Shown piece by piece: positions 18,401 to 26,916 of a stretch of DNA of 64,000 nt. The notes beneath the pieces are model-generated. The model was not told where the DNA came from and did no database searches. It saw only the letters and a program-made list of their open reading frames with translations. Source of the DNA: Blautia pseudococcoides (GTDB lineage: Bacteria; Bacillota; Clostridia; Lachnospirales; Lachnospiraceae). Location of the stretch: the NCBI RefSeq assembly GCF_001689125.2, contig NZ_CP015405.2, forward strand, positions 215,001 through 279,000, in the 5' to 3' direction. A program made the position numbers and the translations under genes. The stretch's first letter is position 1, and the number at the start of each line of letters is the position of its first letter.

Positions 18401-19082
18401 AGCGCTGGTGAATCTGGAATGTTCCAGTGATGACGGGGAAAACTGGTATCCGTGGAACGGCTCATGGACCGCTGCATTTCTGGCAGCAGGTACGTTTGTA
18501 AGACTTCTGCTTCGGGGATTTGTGCCCCATAATGCAACGGGACAGCTCTCCAATTTTGCGGAGGTGAGCAGCAGTACAAGAGACCCTTATCCTGACAATA
18601 ACACATGTAATCTTGTAACGCCGGTTGCGCAGATGCCGGAGTTATCTATCACCAAGACTGCTTATCCGGACTGTGCTGTACCATGTGAATACCTGATTTA
18701 TACCATTCTTCTGGAAAACAGTGGTTCCGCGGACGCATACGGGGTGGTACTTGCCGATTATATTCCAAGGGAGCTGTGGAATCTACAGTTTTCTATAGAC
18801 GGAGGAAGGACCTGGGCCGAGTGGAAGGGGTCAGAACGTATTGGTACCATAAAGAAAGGGGAAACCGTGGCGCTACTCATCGCAGGCATGGTCCACGCAA
18901 GAGCCTGCGGTGTTATTACAAACACGGCGTCTGTATTCAGCTCCGGTTCGGAAGAATATTTTCCGGATGACACGGTTACCATGACCACACCGGTAAAAAG
19001 ATGCCGCTGTTGTGAACCCGCAAGGCCAATGCCTTTGGAAAAGAGCAGGGTGTATCAGGAATTTTTCGATCAAATGCCATAA
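15444..19082 (+). CDS. Large DUF6923-GEVED-DUF11 repeat protein without a signal peptide
   Basis: The 1212-residue protein starts with a DUF6923-like beta-propeller region (residues 15-235). Next come a GEVED-type region (DFGDAPD near 268; YGWVDFNNNGLF; GEVEDY near 437) and six DUF11 repeats. The repeats begin at nucleotides 16791, 17160, 17529, 17898, 18267 and 18636, each exactly 369 bp, opening with A-D-L-S-V-x-K-T-A and carrying a G-x-x-W-x-x-W-x-G core. The C-terminus is cysteine-rich (KRCRCCEP) with no LPXTG, SLH or membrane anchor, and the N-terminus has no signal peptide. ATG 15444 is preferred over 15438 because GGAGG is 7 nt upstream. Such proteins are usually surface structures; this one could be released by lysis or belong to a spore layer. 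That is inference. Confidence 0.85.
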   Translation: MAERNNGTGGRASAKGPFVCDSKMILFSGRPTSWYEVEMVTGRADLRGSLIPDSDVNAIGCNVLDYYIYGYDQTANQLVRVDDSGAIDVLTPRPQGLPAAFYHVGTLDLNGYYYLYMSGERRFYTVDLRPGSSTYLKLVDPASGYTEQTDNYGTVLTEPLQIGDWVWHPRENVLYGVADDGTVYRIDPNGQVTALDTTGPNPGSVFGAAVMDQNGVLYAVSSGDGTIYRYLIEQDRAQAARFSQTVQNTFQDGTMCPYAALEVDFGDAPDIGGTAGSGNYNTLLTSDGPRHRIIDGLTLGLQITGETEAHQNAAADGDDLERQIQDDALTVPLASLTVTDNTYHVNAAVRNLTGALANLYGWVDFNNNGLFEEDEAVHQTVPSSSQTQIISLDFTVPPSTQLRPGHTFLRLRLTTDDLPEGTLQGQDARSVGPASDGEVEDYIIGIQSRAELSVEKTAEPELLNEGDQIIYTITVRNQGPNPALEVQLTDDIPPEILLPEYSTDHGGTWNPWTGSLEIGEMQAGEERTVLIRGSFSSSTATEVENTARVTTASQDDNPDDNTSTVVTPVNRLADLSVAKTAVPSAGIAGESIVFEIEVENKGPDEALNAKMMDHIPAELEKPEISYDGGVTWRTFEGQTSVFDIPAGGSVMFHVRGDIPASATGSFFNTAEAQSDTPDPDLSNNKDTIEIPVDQWADMTVIKTASETSVYEGERIQYAVLIENKGPSDAANVTLTDVVPEQIIEMEFSLNGGNVWNIWSGSYTWPVFLAGSSVTVLLRGTVVSGFTGTLINTAHVSSSVPDPEPDNNSSKVQVAVEPGADLVLTKTAGTESIIAGQRVVYTITARNEGPGRAENVVIQDTASPYLMEAEYSIDKGTTWLPWGGSYAVTSLDAGERVEVLLRGRTEPSFTGSLVNSAFVSSDTPDPEPDNNSDEAEVTVDASADLSVKKSAEPNPARPGAPITYEVIVKNAGPSDALQVTLEDAMPSALVNLECSSDDGENWYPWNGSWTAAFLAAGTFVRLLLRGFVPHNATGQLSNFAEVSSSTRDPYPDNNTCNLVTPVAQMPELSITKTAYPDCAVPCEYLIYTILLENSGSADAYGVVLADYIPRELWNLQFSIDGGRTWAEWKGSERIGTIKKGETVALLIAGMVHARACGVITNTASVFSSGSEEYFPDDTVTMTTPVKRCRCCEPARPMPLEKSRVYQEFFDQMP

Positions 19083-19176
19083 GGATAAGATAACAGCTGG
19101 GCCGCGCTGCAGATTCCTGTAAAGGAAAGCAGCAGTGCAGCCCTCAGCGTGTCCGGAAATGTAACAAAATGTTCAC

Positions 19177-19230
19177 GTGACAGATGGGCAGGTTCTGTTA
19201 TAATAGACATAATATATTATAAATGTCTAT
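19177..19230 (+). promoter_or_regulatory. Promoter with overlapping palindromic operator
   Basis: GTGACA (19177-19182), a 16-bp spacer and TATAAT (19199-19204) lie before the ABC operon. Overlapping the -10 is a perfect 8-bp dyad, ATAGACAT (19203-19210) and ATGTCTAT (19223-19230) around a 12-bp AT-rich centre. This is typical of a dimeric repressor site; GntR/YtrA-type regulators often control such operons, but none is encoded next to it. Confidence 0.6.
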
Positions 19231-19273
19231 AATTTCTAAAGGCCTATTGACATAGCCGGAGAGGAGAAGCAGC

Positions 19274-19981
19274 ATGAATTTTGTCATAGAACACCTTTCA
19301 AAAGCTTTCGAGAAAAAGCAGGTACTAAAAGATATTTCTTTTACATTTGACAGCGGAAAGATTTATGGATTGCTGGGAAGAAACGGAGCAGGCAAAACCA
19401 CACTTTTTAACTGTCTGAACCGGGATTTAAGGGCAGACGGAGGTGCGTTTTTTCTGCTGGAGAATGGGGAGAAAAAAGAGATCAGCGCAGAGGATATCGG
19501 GTATGTGCTGTCAACGCCCACTGTACCGGAATTCCTGACAGGAAGGGAATTTTTAAAGTTTTTCATTGATATCAATGAAAGCAGTATTGCAGATAAAAAA
19601 TCGGAGGACGCGTATTTTTCCATTATGAATATTGAGGAGGAGGACAGGGACAAGCTACTGAAAGACTACTCCCATGGCATGAAAAATAAGATGCAGATGC
19701 TGATCAATATAATCGCACAGCCCAGGCTTCTTCTTTTGGATGAACCGCTGACCTCCCTGGATGTGGTGGTGGCAGAGGAGATGAAACAGCTTCTGCGCTC
19801 GTTAAAGCAGGACAGGATCATTATTTTTTCCACCCATATTATGGAGCTGGCCCTGGATTTGTGTGATGAGATCGTAATTCTCAACCACGGGGAGCTGGAG
19901 GTGGTGGACCAGTCCAATCTGGACAGCGGGGAGTTTAAGGACAAGATCATACGGGCACTGAAGGAGGAGGAGAATGATTAG
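19274..19981 (+). CDS. ABC transporter ATP-binding protein
   Basis: The 235-residue ATPase has Walker A GRNGAGKTT (residue 36), a signature variant YSHGMKNKM and Walker B LLLLDEPLTSLD, followed by STHIMELA. It belongs to the export-type ABC-2 group in which YSHGM replaces LSGGQ. A strong ribosome site GGAGAGGAG precedes it. It overlaps the permease gene by 8 bp, so the pair is translationally coupled. The substrate is unknown; peptides or antimicrobials are likely. Confidence 0.9.
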   Translation: MNFVIEHLSKAFEKKQVLKDISFTFDSGKIYGLLGRNGAGKTTLFNCLNRDLRADGGAFFLLENGEKKEISAEDIGYVLSTPTVPEFLTGREFLKFFIDINESSIADKKSEDAYFSIMNIEEEDRDKLLKDYSHGMKNKMQMLINIIAQPRLLLLDEPLTSLDVVVAEEMKQLLRSLKQDRIIIFSTHIMELALDLCDEIVILNHGELEVVDQSNLDSGEFKDKIIRALKEEEND

Positions 19982-21554
19982 GACATTTCGTATTTCTTTT
20001 TCGCTGAAAAATACATATCGGGTGAATACGATCCTTTATTCCATAAAACAGATTCCTCTTGTGAAAAAACTTCTGCCGGAAAGCCTGTATAAAAGCAGAG
20101 GGCTGAAGATATCAGCGAATATCCTGGCTGTGCTGTGGGAACTAATCAGTACATTTTTAGGAAAGTTTTTATATCTTCTGATTCTGGTATTTGGGATAGG
20201 GGCGAATTATGAGAACCTGGGGAACGGGACGCTGTTTGTACATATTTTGTTCTTTCTCACTATAATCGGTGCTTATATGAATACTTATATGTTTAACCCC
20301 AGCAATGACAAGTATTATGCCATGCTTTTGATGCGTATGGACGCCAGGTCTTATACACTCACCAACTATGTGTATCATATGGGGAAATGCATTCTGGGGT
20401 TTATGCCGTTTCTTATCCTGCTGGGAGTGGGAAGAAATATTCCTCTTTGGTGTTGTCTGCTGTTTCCGTTTTTTATTGTATCTGTCAAAATGCTGATAGC
20501 CTGGAATTATCTTGCTGATTTTAAAAAGAGCGGGGAAAGCAAGGATGAAAATTTACCGGGCAGACTGACCTGGGGGTTGACAGCAGTATTCCTGGCGGCT
20601 GCCTATGGACTGCCGTATTTGGGGATTATCCTGCCGCTGTGGTTTATGGCTGCAGTTATGCTCTTATCTCTGGCCGGAGCTTTTGCGGCAGCGGTTTATA
20701 TGGCGAAATTTGATGGTTACAGGGAATTGTACCAGCAGCTTCTAGCTAAATTCAGAAGCGGAATGGATTTCAAACAGACCGCAAAAGCAGCCGTTGAGGA
20801 GCAGAACCGAAAGCTGATCAGCCAGGATAGGGGAATTACAAGTGATAAGAAGGGCTTTGAATTTTTTAATGAGCTTTTTGTGCGGAGACATCAGAAGATC
20901 CTGTGGAGATCCGTGAAAAGGCAGGCTATGATCTGTCTGTTCCTTTTTGTGGGAATACTGTTTCTGGTCCGGATCAATGAGGATGTCAGAAGGCAGATAA
21001 ACAGGATGCTCATGGTGTTCCTGCCGTATTTTGTGTTTATCATGTATATGATCAACCGGGGGACAAGTTTTACACAGGCATTGTTTATGAATTGTGACCA
21101 CAGTATGCTCACCTATTCTTTTTATAAGAGGCCGGAGTTTATTTTAAAGTTGTTTAGGATCAGGCTTCGGGAGATCATCAAGGTAAATCTGCTGCCTGCG
21201 GGAGTGATTGGAGTGGGGCTTCCGGTGCTTTTGTATTTCTCCGGCGGGACGGATAATCCCCTAAATTATCTGCTGCTTTTTGTGTCAGTTCTGGCTTTGA
21301 GCGCGTTTTTTTCGGTGCATTATCTGACTTGCTATTATCTGCTGCAGCCGTATAATGCGGGAACAGAGGTGGTCGGGGGGACGTATAAGATTGTTACCTG
21401 GGTGACTTATATTGTGTGCTTTGCGTTCATGAATCTGCGGATGAGTACGCTGGTGTTTGGGTCGGTGGTGACGTTTTTTTGTGTGGTTTATTGTGTGGGG
21501 GCTTGTGTTGCGGTTTATCGGGTGGCGGATAAGACGTTTCGGCTTCGGAATTAG
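19974..21554 (+). CDS. ABC transporter permease partner
   Basis: The 526-residue membrane protein has about 12 hydrophobic segments in two halves. A hydrophilic stretch lies between them (residues 255-305). It has no clear family motif, but its position and overlap with the ATPase gene mark it as the membrane component. A terminator follows about 65 bp downstream. Confidence 0.75.
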   Translation: MIRTFRISFSLKNTYRVNTILYSIKQIPLVKKLLPESLYKSRGLKISANILAVLWELISTFLGKFLYLLILVFGIGANYENLGNGTLFVHILFFLTIIGAYMNTYMFNPSNDKYYAMLLMRMDARSYTLTNYVYHMGKCILGFMPFLILLGVGRNIPLWCCLLFPFFIVSVKMLIAWNYLADFKKSGESKDENLPGRLTWGLTAVFLAAAYGLPYLGIILPLWFMAAVMLLSLAGAFAAAVYMAKFDGYRELYQQLLAKFRSGMDFKQTAKAAVEEQNRKLISQDRGITSDKKGFEFFNELFVRRHQKILWRSVKRQAMICLFLFVGILFLVRINEDVRRQINRMLMVFLPYFVFIMYMINRGTSFTQALFMNCDHSMLTYSFYKRPEFILKLFRIRLREIIKVNLLPAGVIGVGLPVLLYFSGGTDNPLNYLLLFVSVLALSAFFSVHYLTCYYLLQPYNAGTEVVGGTYKIVTWVTYIVCFAFMNLRMSTLVFGSVVTFFCVVYCVGACVAVYRVADKTFRLRN

Positions 21555-21620
21555 GAAGGGGGGACGGAAGGAGCGGCGGCCGGGAATGCGTGGGGAAGGG
21601 AAAAATAAGATGAAAGAGGA

Positions 21621-21657
21621 AGCGCTGTTGTATGGTGGGATACAGTGGCGCTTTTTT
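21621..21657 (+). terminator. Intrinsic terminator of the ABC operon
   Basis: AGCGCTGTTGTAT pairs with ATACAGTGGCGCT across a 6-nt loop, followed by TTTTTT. Confidence 0.8.
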
Positions 21658-21849
21658 AGTGTTTGTTATTTGACTGAGGCTTTGAGGTGTTTGGGGATTG
21701 TTTTAGTATAAAAGTATTTCATAATGGATACTGTTTTAAAGATGACATACAGGTGTCGTGTTTGGGTGTTATACTTATGGTAGGGCTAGAGCAGATATGA
21801 AAAGCTGCGGACCGTTGAGTGTATATAGAAATAGTATGGAGGAAAAGAT

Positions 21850-22491
21850 ATGAAGTATGATTGGAGAAAGCAGGAGAAGGAATTGTACAGTCCCCGGGGG
21901 AAGGCGGTGGTTGTGGAGGTTCCAAAACAGAAGTTTATTATGATAAGCGGAAAAGGGGATCCGAATCAGGATGCGTTTTCTGAGCGGGTTGGCGCGCTTT
22001 ATGCTCTTGCCTATAGTATAAAGATGCGGTATAAGGCGGAACATAAAGGGGCAGGGCAGGATGAGATGGAAGAATTCGCAGTGTATCCCCTGGAAGGTGT
22101 TTGGGATATGGATGACGAAGCGGGGGCTGAAGCCCATGTGCTGGAGGATAAGGCGCGGTTGATCTATACGGTTATGATACGTCAGCCGGACTGTATTACA
22201 GAGGAAAGGTATCGGGAAGCTCTTGGGGAAGTGAAGAAGAAAAAACCGAATCCTCTGTTGGATGAGATCACTTTCCGTACGTGTGAGGAGGGACTGTGTG
22301 TGCAGATACTTCACACGGGGCTGTTTGATGACGAGCCGGAATCTTTTGAAAAAATGGACCGATTTCTGAAGGAAAACCAACTGGAGAGAAAGGGACACAC
22401 GCACAGGGAAATCTACTTAAAAGATATGAGCCGCACGTCACCGGAAAAAATGAAAACAATCCTGCGGTACAGGGTTTGTGAAAAACAGTAA
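21850..22491 (+). CDS. GyrI-like small-molecule-binding domain protein
   Basis: The 213-residue soluble protein matches stand-alone GyrI-like/effector-binding proteins. It has an N-terminal MKYDWRKQEKELY, then VVVEVPKQKFIMISGKGDPN and the central EFAVYPLEGVWD. The C-terminal part (LQILHTG-type segment, then HTHREIYLKD) completes the fold. It probably binds or sequesters small hydrophobic compounds. TGGAGGAA lies just before the start. It is monocistronic. Confidence 0.8.
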   Translation: MKYDWRKQEKELYSPRGKAVVVEVPKQKFIMISGKGDPNQDAFSERVGALYALAYSIKMRYKAEHKGAGQDEMEEFAVYPLEGVWDMDDEAGAEAHVLEDKARLIYTVMIRQPDCITEERYREALGEVKKKKPNPLLDEITFRTCEEGLCVQILHTGLFDDEPESFEKMDRFLKENQLERKGHTHREIYLKDMSRTSPEKMKTILRYRVCEKQ

Positions 22492-22562
22492 AAAAATAAA
22501 ACAGTCTCATTGCATAATTAACTGTAAGCGGATATCCTTAAAGCATAAAGGAGGTGTCCTAT

Positions 22563-23042
22563 ATGGCAAATGAAGATAAAAAGGATTTTAACGCCATGCT
22601 GCATAAAGACACAGGTATGCCTAAGGTACAGACCGTGACGGACGAGAAGACAATACAAAAGTATGGGGGAAGCAGGATGTATTTTGCCCCGCCGCTGCAT
22701 TATGATGAGGTTATGAAGCGTATCCCAAAGGGACGGCTGACCACAGTGGGGGAAATCCGCAGCTATTTTGCCGAAATCGGCCATGCGGACTTTACAGACC
22801 CCATCACAGCCGGTATCTTTGTATCTATAGCAGCCTGGGCCAGTTACCAGAGGACTGAGGATATTACGCCTTACTGGCGCACACTGAAGGCCAGCGGGGA
22901 GCTGAATCCCAAATATCCCGGCGGAGTGGAGGCTCAAAAGGAAAAACTGGAGGCAGAAGGCCACAGCATTGGGCAGAAGGGCAGAACAAATATAAAATAT
23001 TATGTGAAGGACTTTGAGAAAGCATTGTACCCTCTGACATAG
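22563..23042 (+). CDS. MGMT-family alkyltransferase-like protein without the active cysteine
   Basis: The 159-residue protein resembles the DNA-binding domain of O6-alkylguanine alkyltransferases (HYDEVMKRIPKGRLTTVGEIRSYFA; DPITAGIFVSIAAWAS). Where active enzymes have PCHR it reads PYWRT, and there is no cysteine anywhere. It may recognise modified or unusual DNA without repairing it, like ATL proteins. The start follows AAAGGAGG with an 8-nt gap. It lies just before an ABC operon, but no functional link is evident. Confidence 0.7.
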   Translation: MANEDKKDFNAMLHKDTGMPKVQTVTDEKTIQKYGGSRMYFAPPLHYDEVMKRIPKGRLTTVGEIRSYFAEIGHADFTDPITAGIFVSIAAWASYQRTEDITPYWRTLKASGELNPKYPGGVEAQKEKLEAEGHSIGQKGRTNIKYYVKDFEKALYPLT

Positions 23043-23207
23043 AAGAAAAGAATATTACAGGATATAAGGCTCTGAGGCAGTACATGCACCAGGGTCTTAT
23101 TCAACTGTATTCACCCAAAAGTGACGAATCTCTCACTTAAAAGTCACCGGAATGTAATCGGTAAGTTCTATGATATGAGTGAAGTACAAGAAAAGGAGGC
23201 TCATAGA

Positions 23208-23894
23208 ATGGAGTTTTTAAAAGTTGATGATCTATGTAAGGTCTATGGCAGGGGGGAGAATCAGGTCACTGCGCTCGATCATGTTTCACTGACTATTGAG
23301 AAGGGGGAATTTACTGCGATCATCGGTTCTTCCGGTTCCGGCAAATCTACTTTGCTCCATGCCATTGCCGGTGTGGATGTGCCCACAGACGGGAAGGTGT
23401 ATCTGAACGGGCAGGATGTGTATTCCCAAAGCAATGAAAAGCTTGCTGTTTTCCGCAGGCGGCAGGTGGGGCTGATCTATCAGTTTCACAATCTCATCCC
23501 TACTTTGAATGTGGTGGAAAATATAACGCTGCCTATCCTGATGGATAAGCGCAAAGTCAACAAGGAGCGGCTCAATGACCTGCTGAACCTGCTTGGGCTG
23601 CAGGAACGCAGGACGCATTTGCCAAACCAGCTTTCAGGAGGCCAGCAGCAGCGTGTAGCCATTGGGCGCGCCCTGATGAACGCACCCCAGGTCATGCTTG
23701 CCGATGAGCCTACAGGCAGCCTGGACAGCCGTAATGGACACGAGATCATCAAACTGCTGAAAGAAAGTAATCAAAAATATGGGCAGACCCTGCTCCTTGT
23801 GACCCATGATGAAAATATTGCCCTGCAGGCTAACCGTATCATTGGGATATCTGACGGAAAAGTGGTGCGGGATGAGAGGCAGGTGGCACGGTAA
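23208..23894 (+). CDS. MacB/LolD-type ABC transporter ATP-binding protein
   Basis: The 228-residue ATPase has Walker [11 protein letters not shown]-loop [10 protein letters not shown], signature [15 protein letters not shown] and Walker [13 protein letters not shown]. It is of the class that powers FtsX-like permeases for peptide export or antimicrobial resistance. The start at 23208 follows AAGGAGG with an 8-nt gap. Its stop overlaps the start of the permease gene. No response regulator or kinase gene lies next to it, although such systems are often so controlled. Confidence 0.9.
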   Translation: MEFLKVDDLCKVYGRGENQVTALDHVSLTIEKGEFTAIIGSSGSGKSTLLHAIAGVDVPTDGKVYLNGQDVYSQSNEKLAVFRRRQVGLIYQFHNLIPTLNVVENITLPILMDKRKVNKERLNDLLNLLGLQERRTHLPNQLSGGQQQRVAIGRALMNAPQVMLADEPTGSLDSRNGHEIIKLLKESNQKYGQTLLLVTHDENIALQANRIIGISDGKVVRDERQVAR

Positions 23895-26497
23895 TGAACA
23901 TTTTTCATAAAGTAGCCCTGCAGGGACTAAAAAAGAACCGGACCAGGACCCTTGTAACTATTATCGGGGTTGCCCTGTCAGCCGCCCTGATCACAGCGGT
24001 GGCTGCCTTTGCCGTGTCTCTGCAGAATTATATGATAAACGGGGCAGTGGTAAAATACGGGGACTGGCACATTATGTTTCCGGATGTGGATTCCGTTTTT
24101 GTACAGGAACAGACTGCTGACAGCAGAGCCGCAGGCGTGACGTCCGCGGAGAATATAGGCTATGCGGTGCTTGAGGGCGGAGAAAATCCTGATAAACCGT
24201 ATTTATTTATCTCCGGGTTTGACCGGGAAACTTTTGATATGCTTCCAATCAGCATTTTGTCAGGCAGGATGCCGGAGAACGGCAGCGAAATACTTGTCCC
24301 GGCCCATGTTGCGGCAAACGGCGGCGTTCAGATTTCGGTTGGCGATACGCTTACCCTTTCGGTGGGAGCCCGCCAGGCCGGGGATGAGAGACTCAGCCAG
24401 CACGATCCTTACCGGGCAGGTGAGGAAATGCTGGTTTCCACGGCAGAGAAAACCTATACGGTTGTGGGGATCTGCCAAAGGCCGTCTTTTGAGGAGTACG
24501 CTGCACCGGGATACACGCTGATAACTATGGCAGATGAGGCAGAGACAGCAGGACGTTTCAGCGCGTTTGTTACCATGGAGAAACCGGGACAGGTCCGTTC
24601 TTACGCCAAGAGCGTGGGGGAAGGCCATGCTTATGTGCTGAATGATGATGTACTGCGTTTTATGGGGATTTCAGACGATAAGCTGTTCAATACAATACTT
24701 TATTCCATTGGTATCATAATGGCTGCCCTGGTTATGCTGGGGTCTGTATTTTTGATCTATAATTCCTTTCATATCTCATTAAATGAACGTACACATCAGT
24801 TTGGTATTTTAATGTCAGTCGGCGCTACGGAAAAGCAGCTTAGAAATTCTGTGCTGTTTGAAGGGATCTGTATCGGCGCGATCGGTATTCCAATGGGCAT
24901 TCTGATCGGTATTCCGGGTATCAAGCTGGTACTTGCTCTTGTGGCAAAGAACTTTGCCAACGTACTTTATGCCAATGTACCACTGACTTTGAAGGTGTCG
25001 GTTCCCGCGCTTTTGGCGGCTGGGGTGATCAGTATGATAACCATTCTGATCTCAGCCTATATTCCGGCAAAGAAGGCGGCAAGAACACCTGTGATGGAGT
25101 GTATCCGCCAGACCAATGAGATCAAGGTGGACGCCAAACACGTAAAGACAGGAAAATTCACACGGCGTTTCTACGGCCTGGAGGGAATCCTGGCATCAAA
25201 AAATTTCAAGAGAAATAAGAGGCGGTACCGCAGTATTATCTTATCTCTGACTCTGAGCGTGCTTCTGTTTGTGGCATCCAGCTCTTTTGTTACAGACTTG
25301 AAACAGGCATCAGAACAGGCAAAGGTGGTCACTGACTTTGATATCGGCCTTGATGCCAAGAATATGGATGACGGGGAAATGCTGGAGATTTTCGAGAAGC
25401 TGAAAACAGCCAAAGATGTTACGGGAAGCTCCTATCAGTCTGTTATGAAGTACACCTGCGCGGTTTCCACGGAAGAACTCTCAGAGGATTACCGGAAGTC
25501 TGCGAATGGAGTGCTGCAGGAGGGGACAGAGAATCTGTCCGCTGAAATTCAGTTTCTTGACGACAACACCTTTCTGAAAATTGCGCAGGATCTGGGTCTG
25601 TCGTTAGGTGAATATACCATGAAGGATACCGGCATGGGGGAAGAGGTGAAGCTGATCGCTGTTGCTAAAATGGAGGATAACAGCGGAGAGGCTGAAGATG
25701 TGAGCCAGCTTGCTGATCTGTTCAGGAATCCTACCGAGGAGGTCACTGTCATTCCGAAAGCAAATGGGAAGCCAATTATGGAATGGGGACAAAATGTAAG
25801 AATTACCTGTGTGGAAACCGTACCTCCGGACACCCCGTCCTTTTCGGGCAGCTATGAGCAGCAGCCATACTTTTTTCAGATCATGGCACCCTGGTCTCTT
25901 AAAGACAAGCTTGTACCACCCAATCTTTTGGTGGATGTCAGAGGCAAAGGCCTTACCTTTTTATCGGATGTTCCGGCACAGTCCACAGCACAGATGCAGG
26001 ACATATTAGATGGGACAGGGATCACCTCGGACTACACGCTGCAAAATATCTACGGCCTTTTGGATCAAACCCGCAATATACTTTTCATCGTGAATCTGTT
26101 TGCGGTTGTCTTTATCACCATGATCTCGCTGATCGCGGTGGCCAATGTGTTCAACACCATTTCCACTAACATCAAACTGCGGAGACGTGAGTTTGCCATG
26201 CTCCGCTCTGTGGGTATGTCGGACCGGGATTTCAATAAGATGATGCGTTTTGAGTGCGTTCTTTATGGGCTGCGGACCCTGTTGTTCGGACTGCCCATCT
26301 CTGCCATCTTCTCCTGGATCATTTATAAGGGAATGGTTATGGGGGGAGGTACGAAGATCGCATTTATATTTCCATGGAGCAGCCTGGCCATCAGTATACT
26401 TGGCGTTTTCCTGGTGATATTTATCACTATGCTGTACGCAACAGAGAAGATACGAAAAGAAAATATCATAGATGCACTTAGGGATGATATGGGCTGA
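23894..26497 (+). CDS. FtsX-like permease of a MacB-type ABC exporter
   Basis: The 867-residue protein has an N-terminal membrane segment (residues 15-40), a large extracellular domain, and three segments around residues 262-400. A second extracellular domain and a C-terminal FtsX domain follow (NIKLRRREFAMLRSVGMSDRDFNKMMRFE, then three segments). This duplicated layout is typical of BceB/MacB-like permeases that handle peptides. It is coupled to the ATPase gene by a 1-base overlap. Confidence 0.88.
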   Translation: MNIFHKVALQGLKKNRTRTLVTIIGVALSAALITAVAAFAVSLQNYMINGAVVKYGDWHIMFPDVDSVFVQEQTADSRAAGVTSAENIGYAVLEGGENPDKPYLFISGFDRETFDMLPISILSGRMPENGSEILVPAHVAANGGVQISVGDTLTLSVGARQAGDERLSQHDPYRAGEEMLVSTAEKTYTVVGICQRPSFEEYAAPGYTLITMADEAETAGRFSAFVTMEKPGQVRSYAKSVGEGHAYVLNDDVLRFMGISDDKLFNTILYSIGIIMAALVMLGSVFLIYNSFHISLNERTHQFGILMSVGATEKQLRNSVLFEGICIGAIGIPMGILIGIPGIKLVLALVAKNFANVLYANVPLTLKVSVPALLAAGVISMITILISAYIPAKKAARTPVMECIRQTNEIKVDAKHVKTGKFTRRFYGLEGILASKNFKRNKRRYRSIILSLTLSVLLFVASSSFVTDLKQASEQAKVVTDFDIGLDAKNMDDGEMLEIFEKLKTAKDVTGSSYQSVMKYTCAVSTEELSEDYRKSANGVLQEGTENLSAEIQFLDDNTFLKIAQDLGLSLGEYTMKDTGMGEEVKLIAVAKMEDNSGEAEDVSQLADLFRNPTEEVTVIPKANGKPIMEWGQNVRITCVETVPPDTPSFSGSYEQQPYFFQIMAPWSLKDKLVPPNLLVDVRGKGLTFLSDVPAQSTAQMQDILDGTGITSDYTLQNIYGLLDQTRNILFIVNLFAVVFITMISLIAVANVFNTISTNIKLRRREFAMLRSVGMSDRDFNKMMRFECVLYGLRTLLFGLPISAIFSWIIYKGMVMGGGTKIAFIFPWSSLAISILGVFLVIFITMLYATEKIRKENIIDALRDDMG

Positions 26498-26542
26498 TCC
26501 TGTAAAGGCAGCCGGTTGAGAGACCGGAGGACTGGAGTTTGA

Positions 26543-26734
26543 AAGGATGACCATGAAAAGAAGAAATCCGCTGTGCTGGCAGGGATTCCCAACGCGCCGT
26601 CTGTCTATTTACTGGAGGTCAATAAAGAGCTGGCTTCCCAGCGTGTGGATCAAGTGCTGAACAGCATGGTACGGCACAAGATCATCACCCGGGAGGAAGC
26701 CGACACAATAAGAAGCATGGATGACAGCGATTAA
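26543..26734 (+). pseudogene. Short remnant or frameshifted small protein, unrecognised
   Basis: An open frame of about 63 codons encodes KKKSAVLAGIPNAPSVYL, then LEVNKELASQRVDQVLNSM and VRHKIITREEADTIRSMDDSD. The only nearby ATG with a ribosome site (26553) is one frame off, as if one A were lost from the A-rich start. The C-terminal IITREEAD pattern recalls SHOCT-like ends. The family is not recognised. Confidence 0.4.
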
Positions 26735-26754
26735 GAGGAGAGTATAGCATGATA

Positions 26755-26782
26755 AAAAACGCACTGGAAACGGTGCGTTTTT
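26755..26782 (+). terminator. Intrinsic terminator
   Basis: AAAACGCAC pairs with GTGCGTTTT across an 8-nt loop, ending in a T-run. It separates the FtsX-type exporter and its trailing remnant from the next operon. Confidence 0.75.
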
Positions 26783-26819
26783 GCGTGTCCGTAAATATTT
26801 ACCAGATGCAGGAAAGGTA

Positions 26820-26848
26820 TTGACAGAAGGGGAATAATGTATTAGTAT
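26820..26848 (+). promoter_or_regulatory. Promoter of the HTH regulator-ABC operon
   Basis: TTGACA (26820-26825) and TAGTAT (26843-26848) are 17 bp apart. Just downstream is a direct repeat TGAGAATA (26855 and 26873), a possible binding site for the first gene of the operon. Confidence 0.65.
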
Positions 26849-26916
26849 TAAAAATGAGAATATTATATGAATTGAGAATAATAAGCGGCAGTATGTGAGA
26901 AAGGGAGGTGCATCAA

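Noticed and set aside
16791..19004. Tandem DNA satellite or CRISPR-like array
   Set aside because: The 369-bp periodicity is coding (DUF11 repeats) and the DNA copies have diverged; there are no short direct repeats with spacers anywhere in the window.
19083..19176. Terminator after the DUF11 gene
   Set aside because: GC-rich partial complementarity (GGGCCGCGCTGCA / TGCAGCCC) is visible but has a poor stem and no T-run.
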